Source of the DNA: JAWVEV01 sp033856535
GTDB lineage: Bacteria > Actinomycetota > Thermoleophilia > Miltoncostaeales > Miltoncostaeaceae
NCBI GenBank assembly: GCA_033856535.1
Contig: JAWVEV010000092.1
Coordinates: forward strand, 1-49,951
Direction: 5' to 3'
Length of the DNA stretch: 49,951 bases
Shown here: one piece after another, positions 8,257 to 16,102 of the stretch
Layout: every line of letters begins with the position of its first letter
Position numbering within the stretch: position 1 is the stretch's first letter
The notes under the pieces: generated by a model
Told to the model about the DNA's origin: nothing
The model's input: the letters and a program-made list of their open reading frames with translations, nothing else
Database searches by the model: none
Made by a program: the position numbers and the translations under genes

Positions 8257-9494
8257 GCGAGGGGCCGCCCCTGGGCGCCCTGCGCCCCGCGCTGGCCCGG
8301 GCGGTCGCGACGGCGCTCGAGGGTCGCCGGCTCGCCGACGACCAGGCGCTGGCGCTGGCCGACGCGCGCGGGGCCGAGCACCCGGCGCTCTGGGCGGCGG
8401 CGGCGACGCTGCGCGACCGCGCCCGGCCGGGGCGGGTGACCTACTCGCGCAAGGTCTTCATCCCGCTCACCAACCTGTGCCGGGACGTCTGCTCCTACTG
8501 CACCTTCGCGCGCGAGCCCGGCGACGCGCGGGCCCACACGATGAGCCCGGACGAGGTGCTCGAGCTCGCCCGGGCCGGCGCGCGCCTCGGCTGCAAGGAG
8601 GCGCTCTTCACCCTCGGCGACCGGCCCGAGGCGCGCCACGAGGCCCACCGGCGCCAGCTGCGCCGCTTCGGCCACGAGAGCACCCACTCCTACCTGGTGG
8701 CGATGTGCCGGGCGGTGCTCGAGGAGACCGGGCTGCTGCCCCACCCCAACGCCGGCGTGCTCGGGCGGCGCGAGCTGGCCGCGCTGCGCGAGGTCTCGGC
8801 GAGCCAGGGGATGATGCTCGAGTCGGTCTCCGAGCGGCTCTGCGCCCCGGGCGGCCCCCACGCCGGCGCCCCCGACAAGCGCCCGCGGGCCCGCCTGGCG
8901 ATGCTCGAGCGCGCCGGCGAGCTCGCCATCCCCTTCACCTCCGGGATCCTGATCGGGATCGGCGAGACGCCGCGCGAGCGGGTCGAGGCGCTCCTGGCGC
9001 TGCGCGACCTGCACGAGCGCCACGGCCACATCCAGGAGGTCATCGTGCAGAACTTCCGCGCCAAGGCCGACACCCCGATGGCCGGCGCCGGCGAGCCGGG
9101 GCTGCTCGAGCTGATGACCGCCTGCGCGATCGCGCGGCTGGTGCTCGGGCCCGAGATGAGCGTGCAGGCCCCGCCCAACCTCTCTGCCGACTACGGCCCG
9201 CTGCTCCTGGCCGGGATCAACGACTGGGGCGGCATCTCCCCCCTCACCCCGGACTTCGTCAACCCCGAGGCCCCCTGGCCCCAGATCGGCGGCCTCGCCG
9301 AGCTCTGCGCCGAGGCCGGCTACACCCTCGCCGAGCGCCTCACGATCTACCCCGAGTACCTGGCCGACGACCGCTTCCTGGACCCCGGCATGCGGCCCCG
9401 GGTCCGCGCCATGGCGGACGCCGAGGGCCTGGCCCGAACCGGCGCACCGGCCCCGGCGCCGGCCGCGCGCCCGCTGGCGGCGGTGCCGGCGTGA
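8253..9494 (+). CDS. cofG: 7,8-didemethyl-8-hydroxy-5-deazariboflavin (FO) synthase subunit 1
   Basis: This is a radical SAM enzyme of 413 residues, which with CofH makes FO, the deazaflavin chromophore of coenzyme F420, from tyrosine and the flavin precursor 5-amino-6-ribitylaminouracil. The iron-sulfur cluster cysteines are C76-x3-C80-x2-C83 (LCRDVCSYCTF). The CofG hallmarks HPNAGVL, GMMLES, PFTSGILIGIGET and VIVQNFRAKADTPM follow. The GTG start overlaps the crotonase stop by 4 bp, and cofH in turn starts inside this stop. In mycobacteria the two activities are fused in FbiC; here they are two overlapping genes. Confidence 0.95.
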   Translation: MSEGPPLGALRPALARAVATALEGRRLADDQALALADARGAEHPALWAAAATLRDRARPGRVTYSRKVFIPLTNLCRDVCSYCTFAREPGDARAHTMSPDEVLELARAGARLGCKEALFTLGDRPEARHEAHRRQLRRFGHESTHSYLVAMCRAVLEETGLLPHPNAGVLGRRELAALREVSASQGMMLESVSERLCAPGGPHAGAPDKRPRARLAMLERAGELAIPFTSGILIGIGETPRERVEALLALRDLHERHGHIQEVIVQNFRAKADTPMAGAGEPGLLELMTACAIARLVLGPEMSVQAPPNLSADYGPLLLAGINDWGGISPLTPDFVNPEAPWPQIGGLAELCAEAGYTLAERLTIYPEYLADDRFLDPGMRPRVRAMADAEGLARTGAPAPAPAARPLAAVPA

Positions 9495-11335
9495 GCGTCA
9501 GCTTCTGCCGCGTCGCCCGCGGCGACGGGCCGGCCGGGCGCGCCACCGCCCGCGAGGGCGCCGGCCTCGGCGAGGCCGGGGTGGCCGCGGCGCTGGCCGC
9601 GGGCCTGCTGCCGGTCGAGACCGCCCCGGGTGCGGGCGGCGGCGAGCCGGCCGCCTGGCTGGCCGATCCGGCCGAGGCGCTCGCGCTGGCCGGGCGCGGG
9701 GTGCCGGGCTGGCGCATCGCGGTCCGCCACGCCGGGACCCGCGAGGCGGTGCTCGACGCCCTGGTGCGCAGCGGCGCGGCCTTCCTTCGCACCGATCCGG
9801 CCGGCCTGCCCGAGGCCCGCGCGCTGGCCTCCCTGCCGGCCCTGGCGACGACGGTCTCGGTGCCGGTCGACTCGCTCGACGCGGCCGTCGCGGCGGTCCG
9901 CGCCGGCGCCGGCGACCTGGTCATCGAGGGCTGGGACGACGACGCCGTCGGGGCGCTGCGCGAGGCGCTGGCCCCGGCCGAGCTGGTCGAGCGGGTCGCC
10001 CTGCCGCCCGGGGTGCCCTTCGGCGCGGCCTACGAGGCGATGGCGCGCCCGCTGCTGAAGGCCTGGCAGGACCTGATCGACGGCGCGGGCGTCGCCCGCC
10101 CGCGCAGCGACTGGGCCCCGGGGCGCGACCTGCCGGTCCCGGTGCCGGCGGCGCGCCTCTCGGCCGCCTGGACCGACGCCGCCTGGACCGAGGCGGCCTC
10201 CGAGCCCGAGCTCGACGCGCTCCCGCCCGACCTGGCGGCGATCCTCGAGCGCGCGCTGGCCGGCCGGCCGCCGAGCCGCGACGAGGTCGAGCGGCTCTTC
10301 CGGGCGCGCGGGGTCGAGGTCGAGGGGATCGCCCGGGTCGCCGACACCCTGCGCGAGCGGGCCTGCGGCGAGGTGGTCACCTACGTGATCAACCGCAACA
10401 TCAACTACACCAACCAGTGCTACTTCCGCTGCGGCTTCTGCGGCTTCTCGCGCGGGCCCAAGAGCCTCAACCTGCGCGGCGATCCCTACATCCTCAACGT
10501 GCACGAGGTGGTGCACCGCTCGGTCGAGGCAGCCGAGCGCGGCGCGACCGAGGTCTGCCTGCAGGGCGGCATCCACCCCGACTTCACCGGCGACTTCTAC
10601 GTCGAGGTGCTCGAGGCGATCAAGCGGCGCCTGCCGCAGATGCACGTGCACGGCTTCACCCCGCTCGAGGTCTGGCAGGGCGCCCAGACGCTCGGGGTGA
10701 GCGTGCGCAGCTTCCTGACCCGGCTGCGCGACGCGGGCCTGGGCAGCCTGCCCGGCACCGCCGCCGAGGTGCTCGATGACGGCGTGCGCCACCACCTGTG
10801 CCCGGACAAGGTGCGCACCGCCGAGTGGGCCGAGGTGATGATCACCGCCCACGAGCTCGGCCTGCGCGCCACCTCGACCCTGATGTTCGGCCACATCGAC
10901 GGGCCGCCCTCCTGGGCCAACCACCTCGAGGTGCTGCGCGAGATCCAGCGGCGCACCGGCGGCTTCACCGAGTTCGTGCCGCTGCCCTTCGTGCACATGG
11001 CCTCGCCGATCTACCTGCAGGGGCGGGCCCGCCCGGGCCCGACCTGGGACGAGGTCGTGCTGGTGCACGCGGTCGCCCGGATCGCCTTCGACGGCCTGAT
11101 CCCGAACATCCAGGCCTCCTGGGTCAAGCTCGGCCTGGAGGGCGGGGCGCGCCTGCTGCGGGCCGGCTGCAACGACCTGGGCGGCACGCTGATGAACGAG
11201 AACATCTCGCGCGCCAGCGGCGCCGCCCACGGCCAGCTCGCCACCCCCGAGGAGCTCGAGGCGGTCATCCGGGCCGCCGGGCGGACGCCCGCCCGGCGCA
11301 CCACGCTCTACGGCCTGGCGGAGGTCGCCGCCTAG
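9491..11335 (+). CDS. cofH: FO synthase subunit 2 with long N-terminal extension
   Basis: This is the CofH radical SAM subunit (614 residues), forming FO with CofG. The cluster cysteines are C310-x3-C314-x2-C317 (NINYTNQCYFRCGFCGF). CofH features such as LQGGIHPDF, HVHGFTPLEVWQGA, LPGTAAEVLDD and SWVKLG follow. Ordinary CofH is about 370 residues with the cluster near residue 60-70; here about 230 extra residues precede it. That extension is Ala/Gly-rich with alternating strand/helix patterns (for example SVPVDSLDAAVAAVRAGAGDLV), suggesting part of an alpha/beta barrel. The GTG start overlaps the cofG stop by 4 bp, and the stop shares CTAG with the convergent reductase gene. Confidence 0.94.
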   Translation: MSVSFCRVARGDGPAGRATAREGAGLGEAGVAAALAAGLLPVETAPGAGGGEPAAWLADPAEALALAGRGVPGWRIAVRHAGTREAVLDALVRSGAAFLRTDPAGLPEARALASLPALATTVSVPVDSLDAAVAAVRAGAGDLVIEGWDDDAVGALREALAPAELVERVALPPGVPFGAAYEAMARPLLKAWQDLIDGAGVARPRSDWAPGRDLPVPVPAARLSAAWTDAAWTEAASEPELDALPPDLAAILERALAGRPPSRDEVERLFRARGVEVEGIARVADTLRERACGEVVTYVINRNINYTNQCYFRCGFCGFSRGPKSLNLRGDPYILNVHEVVHRSVEAAERGATEVCLQGGIHPDFTGDFYVEVLEAIKRRLPQMHVHGFTPLEVWQGAQTLGVSVRSFLTRLRDAGLGSLPGTAAEVLDDGVRHHLCPDKVRTAEWAEVMITAHELGLRATSTLMFGHIDGPPSWANHLEVLREIQRRTGGFTEFVPLPFVHMASPIYLQGRARPGPTWDEVVLVHAVARIAFDGLIPNIQASWVKLGLEGGARLLRAGCNDLGGTLMNENISRASGAAHGQLATPEELEAVIRAAGRTPARRTTLYGLAEVAA

Positions 11336-12777
11336 GCCGAGCCGCCCTCCCCCGCCTCGGCGCCGGCCCGCTTGCGCTCGGCGAGCGCGGCCAGCATCTC
11401 CTCCACCCGGCTGAACTTCAGCCGCGGACGATCGCCGCGCTCGGCGCCGCGCTCGCGCTCGAGCAGGTCGATCAGCTGCCAGTCCTCGTAGGAGACCAGG
11501 TCCTGGCGGCGCTCGGCCAGGAGGCGCTCGAGCACGTGGCGCCCGGGCACCTCGGCCTTGGCCAGCCGGCCGGCGGCCAGGTCCTCGAGCAGCGCGCGCG
11601 CGGTCTCCTGGGCGTCGGGCTTGTTGGTGCCGATGATCCCGCGCGGCCCGCGCTTGATCCAGCCGACCACGTACTCGCCGGCCACCGGCGCGCCCGAGGC
11701 CGGGTCGACGATCCGCCCGGCCTGGTTGGGGATCACGGCCGCGACCGGGTCGAAGGGCACGCCGGCCAGCGGCACCCCCTGGTAGCCGATCGCGCGGAAG
11801 ACCAGCCCGACCGGCAGCGTGCCGATCTCGCCGCAGACGCGCGCGCGCAGGCCGCCGTCCTCGCTGGCGTAGAGCTCGTTCGCGCTGACGCGCAGCCCCT
11901 CGACCCGCTCGGCGCCGAGGATCTCCTGCGGCGAGGCCAGGAAGTGCAGCTCGATCCGCTTGGGCGCGTCGCCGACCGGGCGCGCGGCGAACGCGCGCAG
12001 GGTCTCCAGGTTGCGCTCGCAGGCCTTGTCGGGCACCCGCGCGAGCTGCTCGGCGGTGAGCGGGTCGAGCTCGAGGTCCTCCGGGCGCACGATCACGTCG
12101 ACGCCCGGGATCTCGCCCAGCTCGCGCAGCTCCTTGTTGGTGAAGGCGGCCTGGGCCGGCCCGCGCCGCCCGAGCACGTGGATCACCCGGATCTTGGAGC
12201 CGGCCAGCGCCTCCAGGGCGTGCTCGGCGATGTCGGTGGCCGCCAGCGCCTCGGGCGGGCTGGCCAGGATGCGCGCAAGGTCCATCGCGACGTTGCCGTT
12301 GCCGACCACCGCCACCTGCTCGGCCGAGAGGTCGAACGAGAGGCTGCGGAAGTCCGGGTGGGCGTTGTACCAGCCGACGAACTCGGTGGCCGAGTGGCTG
12401 CCGGGCAGGTGCTCGCGCGGCACGCCCATGCGCCGGTCGGTGCGCGCGCCGACCGCGTAGATGACCGCGTGGTAGTAGGCCACCAGGTCCTCGTGGGTCA
12501 GGTCGCGTCCGAGCTCGACGTTCCCGTAGAAGCGGAACTCGGGGTGCGTGGCGATGCGATCGTAGACCCGGGTGACCGACTTGATCTTCTGGTGGTCGGG
12601 GGCCACCCCGCCGCGCACCAGCCCGAAGGGGGTGGGCAGGCGGTCGTACATGTCGACCTGCACGTGCAGCTCGGGCTGCTCCTGCAGGTGCTCGGCGGCA
12701 TAGAAGCCGGAGGGCCCGGCGCCGATCACCGCGACCCGAAGGGGGTGGTCCGGCGTGCCGAGGGGGGCGTCGTCCAT
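11332..12777 (-). CDS. fprA: Ferredoxin-NADP+ reductase (FprA/adrenodoxin reductase type)
   Basis: This is a 481-residue flavoprotein with the FAD motif VAVIGAGPSGFYAAEHL, the family signature YDRLPTPFGLVRGGVAPDHQ, the NADP motif VVGNGNVAMDLARIL with HVLGRRGPAQAAF, and the C-terminal GWIKRGPRGIIGTNK region. It moves electrons between NADPH and ferredoxin. The last ~80 residues (VLERLLAERRQDLVSYEDWQLID) match the usual C-terminal end of this family plus a charged tail. The ATG is preceded by GGGAGGA. It lies downstream of cofE and opposite cofH; supplying electrons to the radical SAM FO synthases is a reasonable inference, not shown. Confidence 0.94.
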   Translation of the reverse strand: MDDAPLGTPDHPLRVAVIGAGPSGFYAAEHLQEQPELHVQVDMYDRLPTPFGLVRGGVAPDHQKIKSVTRVYDRIATHPEFRFYGNVELGRDLTHEDLVAYYHAVIYAVGARTDRRMGVPREHLPGSHSATEFVGWYNAHPDFRSLSFDLSAEQVAVVGNGNVAMDLARILASPPEALAATDIAEHALEALAGSKIRVIHVLGRRGPAQAAFTNKELRELGEIPGVDVIVRPEDLELDPLTAEQLARVPDKACERNLETLRAFAARPVGDAPKRIELHFLASPQEILGAERVEGLRVSANELYASEDGGLRARVCGEIGTLPVGLVFRAIGYQGVPLAGVPFDPVAAVIPNQAGRIVDPASGAPVAGEYVVGWIKRGPRGIIGTNKPDAQETARALLEDLAAGRLAKAEVPGRHVLERLLAERRQDLVSYEDWQLIDLLERERGAERGDRPRLKFSRVEEMLAALAERKRAGAEAGEGGSA

Positions 12778-12801
12778 CGTCCTCCCGGTGATGTGTGGAC
12801 A

Positions 12802-12819
12802 CGCGCGCGGGGGCGCGCG
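12802..12819 (-). terminator. GC-rich hairpin between cofE and fprA
   Basis: CGCGCGC and GCGCGCG arms separated by GGGG lie in the 55-bp gap between the cofE stop and the fprA start. It could attenuate read-through from the cof operon, but alternating CG sequence can pair by chance. Confidence 0.3.
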
Positions 12820-12832
12820 CGGGGGGCCCAGC

Positions 12833-13594
12833 TTAGCGGGGCGGCGCGGGCTCGCCGGGCTCGCGGAACAGGTCGTGGGCGGGGTTGCGCAGCAGCGCGC
12901 CGACCCCGCCCGGGGCCGGCCGGGTCGGCACCCCCGAGACCGCCACCGCCGGGGTCCCGCCGGCCTTGGGCATCAGCACGCCGGCGGCCGCCGCCAGCTC
13001 GTCGGCCAGCGCCGCATCGGTCGCCACCAACAGGCGCCCGCCCCGGTCGTGCCCCCCGCGCAGGTCGACCAGCCCCTCGAAGCCGGCGACCCCGATCGCG
13101 ACGTTGACCAGGCCGCGCCGGAAGGCGCGCCCGTGGGTGTCGGTCATCACCACCCCGACCCGGCCGCCGAGCGCGGCGGCCAGGCGCGCCTGGATGCGCC
13201 GCGCCGAGGCGTCGGGGTCGACCGGCAGCAGGATCACCGTGCCCGGGTCGGCGTTGGAGGCGTCGATGCCGGCGTTGGCGCAGATGAAGCCGTGGCGGGT
13301 CTCGGCGATCACCGTGCCGCCCCGCTGGCGCACGATCCGCCGGCTCTCGGCGAGGATCAGCTCGCAGAGCGCCGGGGCCTTGCCGGTGCGCTCGGCCAGC
13401 GCGCGGGCGGCCGGCCCGGCGCGCACGCCGGCGAGCGCGACCACCCGCCCCTCGGACTTGCTGACCGGCTTGTGGGCCAGCACCAGCACGTCGCCCGGCC
13501 CCATCCCCTGGGCGACGGCCAGCCCGGCGAGCATGCCGGGCAGGTCGTCGCCGGGGCGGATCTCGGGCAGGCCGGCGAGCGGCCAGAGCCTCAG
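12833..13594 (-). CDS. cofE: Coenzyme F420-0:L-glutamate ligase, stand-alone form
   Basis: CofE adds the gamma-linked glutamates to F420-0 using GTP. Key motifs are LPEIRPGDDL, VLAHKPVSKSEGRV, ETRHGFICANAGIDASN, LLPVDPDASARRI and VVMTDTHGRAFRRG. It is 253 residues, i.e. only the ligase domain; the C-terminal nitroreductase-like domain of mycobacterial FbiB is absent. The first ATG in frame (13534) would delete the conserved LPEIRPGDDL segment. No ATG, GTG or TTG exists upstream before the cofC overlap, so I place the start at the CTG at 13594. That forms a CTGA overlap with the cofC stop and follows GGGGAG. Confidence 0.92.
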   Translation of the reverse strand: MRLWPLAGLPEIRPGDDLPGMLAGLAVAQGMGPGDVLVLAHKPVSKSEGRVVALAGVRAGPAARALAERTGKAPALCELILAESRRIVRQRGGTVIAETRHGFICANAGIDASNADPGTVILLPVDPDASARRIQARLAAALGGRVGVVMTDTHGRAFRRGLVNVAIGVAGFEGLVDLRGGHDRGGRLLVATDAALADELAAAAGVLMPKAGGTPAVAVSGVPTRPAPGGVGALLRNPAHDLFREPGEPAPPR

Positions 13595-14259
13595 CGCGGG
13601 CTCCCCAGGGCGAGCCCGGCGCCGAGCCGGGCGAGCGCCTCGCCGGTCGCCCCGCCGGCCCCGGCCGCGCGCAGCGCCGCCAGGTCGGCCGGGGTGTCCA
13701 CGTCGAGCGCCAGGCCGGGCCGTTCGACCAGCGCCACCGCGACCGCGCGCCGCTCGGCCTCGGCCAGGTGGCGCGCCAGCGACCGCGGCCCGAGCCGCGG
13801 CGGGAGCGCCCCGGGCGGACCGATCAGGAGGGCGTTGGTGCCGGTGCCGTCACGGCTCGGCGCCATGACCGCGCCGGGGGCCGGCGGGGCGGCCGCCACC
13901 ACCGCGTCGAGGTCCTCCGGGCGGGCCAGCGGCAGGTCGGCGGTCAGCACCAGCGCCGCCGGCGCCCCGGCCGCGGCGGCGGCCGCCAGGCCGTGGGCCA
14001 CCGCCGCGTTCATGCCGGCCGGTCCCTCGGGCTCATCCACCACGCGGGCCCCGCCGGCGCGGGCGAGCGCCCCGACGACCGGGTCGGCGGTCACCACCAG
14101 CGTGCCGGCCAGGGTGGGCGCCGCCCGGCAGGCCGCCAGCAGGTCGGCCAGCATGGCCGCCTGGAGGAGCTGGCGCTCCCCCGGGCCGAGGACGCCGGCC
14201 AGGCGCCCGAGCGCGGCGGCCAGCGGCTTGACCGGGACCCCCGCCAGCGGGCGGCTCAC
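13591..14259 (-). CDS. cofC: Phosphoenolpyruvate/2-phospholactate guanylyltransferase
   Basis: CofC (FbiD) activates phosphoenolpyruvate or 2-phospho-L-lactate with GTP for F420 side-chain assembly. This 222-residue protein has the nucleotidyltransferase N-terminus GVPVKPLAAALGRLAGVL, VLTADLP with the metal-binding Asp, SRDGTGTNALLI, the Arg/His-rich ARHLAEAER and the C-terminal DVDTPADLAALR. All fit the family and its usual length. The GTG start overlaps the cofD stop by 4 bp (GTGA). Confidence 0.93.
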   Translation of the reverse strand: MSRPLAGVPVKPLAAALGRLAGVLGPGERQLLQAAMLADLLAACRAAPTLAGTLVVTADPVVGALARAGGARVVDEPEGPAGMNAAVAHGLAAAAAAGAPAALVLTADLPLARPEDLDAVVAAAPPAPGAVMAPSRDGTGTNALLIGPPGALPPRLGPRSLARHLAEAERRAVAVALVERPGLALDVDTPADLAALRAAGAGGATGEALARLGAGLALGSPR

Positions 14260-15179
14260 GGCAGCGCCGCCAGGGCCGCGGTGGCCAGGCGGGCCCGCGC
14301 CGGGCGGTCGGGCATCAGGGCGTCCTCGAGCGCCGGGCGCACCCCGAGCGCGGCGACCGCGGGCGCCAGGTCGGCGTCGGCGTGGTCCATCACGAAGGTG
14401 CCGGCCACGTCGGCGTAGAGCCGGGCCATCTGCAGCGCCGAGCACTCGGGGTAGCCGGCGCCGGCGAGGAAGCGGTCGGCCGGGCCCTCGACCGGGCGCC
14501 CGCCGATGATCGGGCTGATCGCGACGCAATCCTCGCGCCGGGCCCGCAGCGCCTCGCGCACCCCCGGCACCGACAGGATCGTCCCGATCGAGACCACCGG
14601 GCTCGAGGGGGCGATCACGACCCGCTCGGCCGCGGCGATCGCCTCGAGCACCCCCGGGGCCGGGCGGGCGGCGGCGATGCCGACGAGCTCGATGCGCTCG
14701 ATCGGCTCGGCCGCGCCGTGCTTGACCAGGTACTCCTGGAAGCTGCGCTCGCCGGCCGGGGTGGTGATCCGGGTGCGGACCGGGTCGTCGCTCATCGGCA
14801 GCAGGCGCGCCGCCACCCCGAGCGCCGCGCAGAGCTCGGCGGTCACCTCGCTGAGCGACGCCCCCTCGGCCAGGCGCAGGGTGCGGTGCAGGTGGGTGGC
14901 CAGGTCGCGGTCGCCCAGGCCGAACCAGGCCTCGCGGCCGTAGGTGGCGAGCCCCTCGAGGCAGCGAAAGCCGTCGTCGGCGTAGCCCCAGCCGCGCTCG
15001 GCCACCACCCCGGCCAGCACGTAGGTGCAGATGTCGAGGTCCGGGCAGACGCGCAGGCCGTAGAAGTCGGCGTCGTCGCCGGTGTTGACCACCGCGGTCA
15101 GGGCCGCCTGGCCGACCGCCTGGGCCACCCCGTCCACCAGCTTGGAGCCGCCGGTTCCGCCCGAGAGGGTGAGGATCAC
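14256..15179 (-). CDS. cofD: 2-phospho-L-lactate / PEP transferase for F420
   Basis: CofD (FbiA) transfers the activated phospholactyl or phosphoenolpyruvyl moiety to FO, giving (dehydro-)F420-0. The 307-residue product opens with ILTLSGGTGGSKLVDG and contains VVNTGDDADFYGLRVCPDLDICTY, WFGLGDRDLATHLHRT, SNPVVSIG-like APSSPVVSIGTIL and ISPIIGGRPVEGPAD, all highly conserved. The GTG start at 15179 overlaps the EamA transporter stop (GTGA). The order eamA-cofD-cofC-cofE with every junction overlapping suggests one tightly coupled unit. Confidence 0.95.
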   Translation of the reverse strand: MILTLSGGTGGSKLVDGVAQAVGQAALTAVVNTGDDADFYGLRVCPDLDICTYVLAGVVAERGWGYADDGFRCLEGLATYGREAWFGLGDRDLATHLHRTLRLAEGASLSEVTAELCAALGVAARLLPMSDDPVRTRITTPAGERSFQEYLVKHGAAEPIERIELVGIAAARPAPGVLEAIAAAERVVIAPSSPVVSIGTILSVPGVREALRARREDCVAISPIIGGRPVEGPADRFLAGAGYPECSALQMARLYADVAGTFVMDHADADLAPAVAALGVRPALEDALMPDRPARARLATAALAALP

Positions 15180-16102
15180 GGGCGGTCGGTCACGTCGCGG
15201 CTCACCGGGGCGGCCGAGTCTACCAAGGGTCCCCCGGCCCGAGCCGCCGGGCGCAGCACCAGCCACAGGCCGGCGGTGACCGCCGCCAGCCCGACCCAGA
15301 GGCGCGCGCCGGGCTGCTCGCCGAGCAGCGGCCAGGCGCTGGCCACGCCGACCGCCGGCACCAGGAAGAACCAGGCCGAGACCTCGGCCGCCGGGGCGCG
15401 CACCAGGGCCAGGTAGAAGAGCGCCGCCGGCGCCGCCGAGCCGACCAGCGCCAGGCCCAGCACCAGCGCGAGCTCGCGTCCCCCGAGCGCCGCCGCCCCG
15501 CCCTCGGCGAGCGCCCCCGCCCCCAGCAGCACCGGGCCGCCGAGCGCCATCTGCCAGCCGGCCAGCGCCAGCGGGTCGGCGCGCCCGCGCAGGCCGCGCG
15601 CGGCCACCACCGTGCCGAGGCTCCAGGCGAGCGCGCCGCCCACCATCACCAGCGCGCTCCCGGAGACCGCCGGCGGCCAGGCCGGCCCCTCCCAGACCAC
15701 CACCCCGGCGCCGACCAGCCCGATCGCCAGGCCGGCCCACTGGGCCCGGCCGAGCCGCTCGCCGAGGGCGAGCGCCGCCAGGGCGGCCACGAAGAGCGGG
15801 TCGGTGTTGGCCAGCACCGCCGCCAGCCCGGCGCCGCTCTGGGCGATGCCCCAGAAGGTGGCCCCGTAGAAGAGCACGGTCTGGGTGAGCGCCAGCCAGG
15901 CCACCGACCCCGGCCCGGCCCCCGGGCGCAGCGGACGCCCGAGCGCGGCCACGAGGCCCAGCAGGATCACGCCGGCCAGGGTCAGCCGCGCGCCGGCCGC
16001 GAGCAGCGGCGGCCAGCGCGCCACCAGCCAGGCCGACGGGACGTAGGCCGCGCCCCAGCCGAGCATCGCCCCGACCGCCAGGGCGTCCGCGCGCCGGATC
16101 AG
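15176..16102 (-). CDS. EamA/DMT-family transporter
   Basis: This is a 308-residue drug/metabolite transporter with about ten hydrophobic segments in two EamA repeats. WFFLVPAVGVASAWPLLGEQPG near the C-terminus is the classic EamA motif (PV-A...LGE). The substrate is unknown; the tight coupling to cofD raises the possibility of export or import of an F420 intermediate, which is speculative. The start is uncertain. A CTG at 16102 forms a CTGA overlap with the TRAP permease stop and keeps the complete first membrane helix, while the ATG at 16066 would cut it short. Confidence 0.88.
   Translation of the reverse strand: MIRRADALAVGAMLGWGAAYVPSAWLVARWPPLLAAGARLTLAGVILLGLVAALGRPLRPGAGPGSVAWLALTQTVLFYGATFWGIAQSGAGLAAVLANTDPLFVAALAALALGERLGRAQWAGLAIGLVGAGVVVWEGPAWPPAVSGSALVMVGGALAWSLGTVVAARGLRGRADPLALAGWQMALGGPVLLGAGALAEGGAAALGGRELALVLGLALVGSAAPAALFYLALVRAPAAEVSAWFFLVPAVGVASAWPLLGEQPGARLWVGLAAVTAGLWLVLRPAARAGGPLVDSAAPVSRDVTDRP

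Noticed and set aside
9347..12802. 1151-residue open frame on the minus strand opposite cofG/cofH/fprA
   Set aside because: It is Arg/Pro/Ala-rich nonsense, antisense or out of frame to well-conserved genes. Very high GC leaves long frames open by chance.
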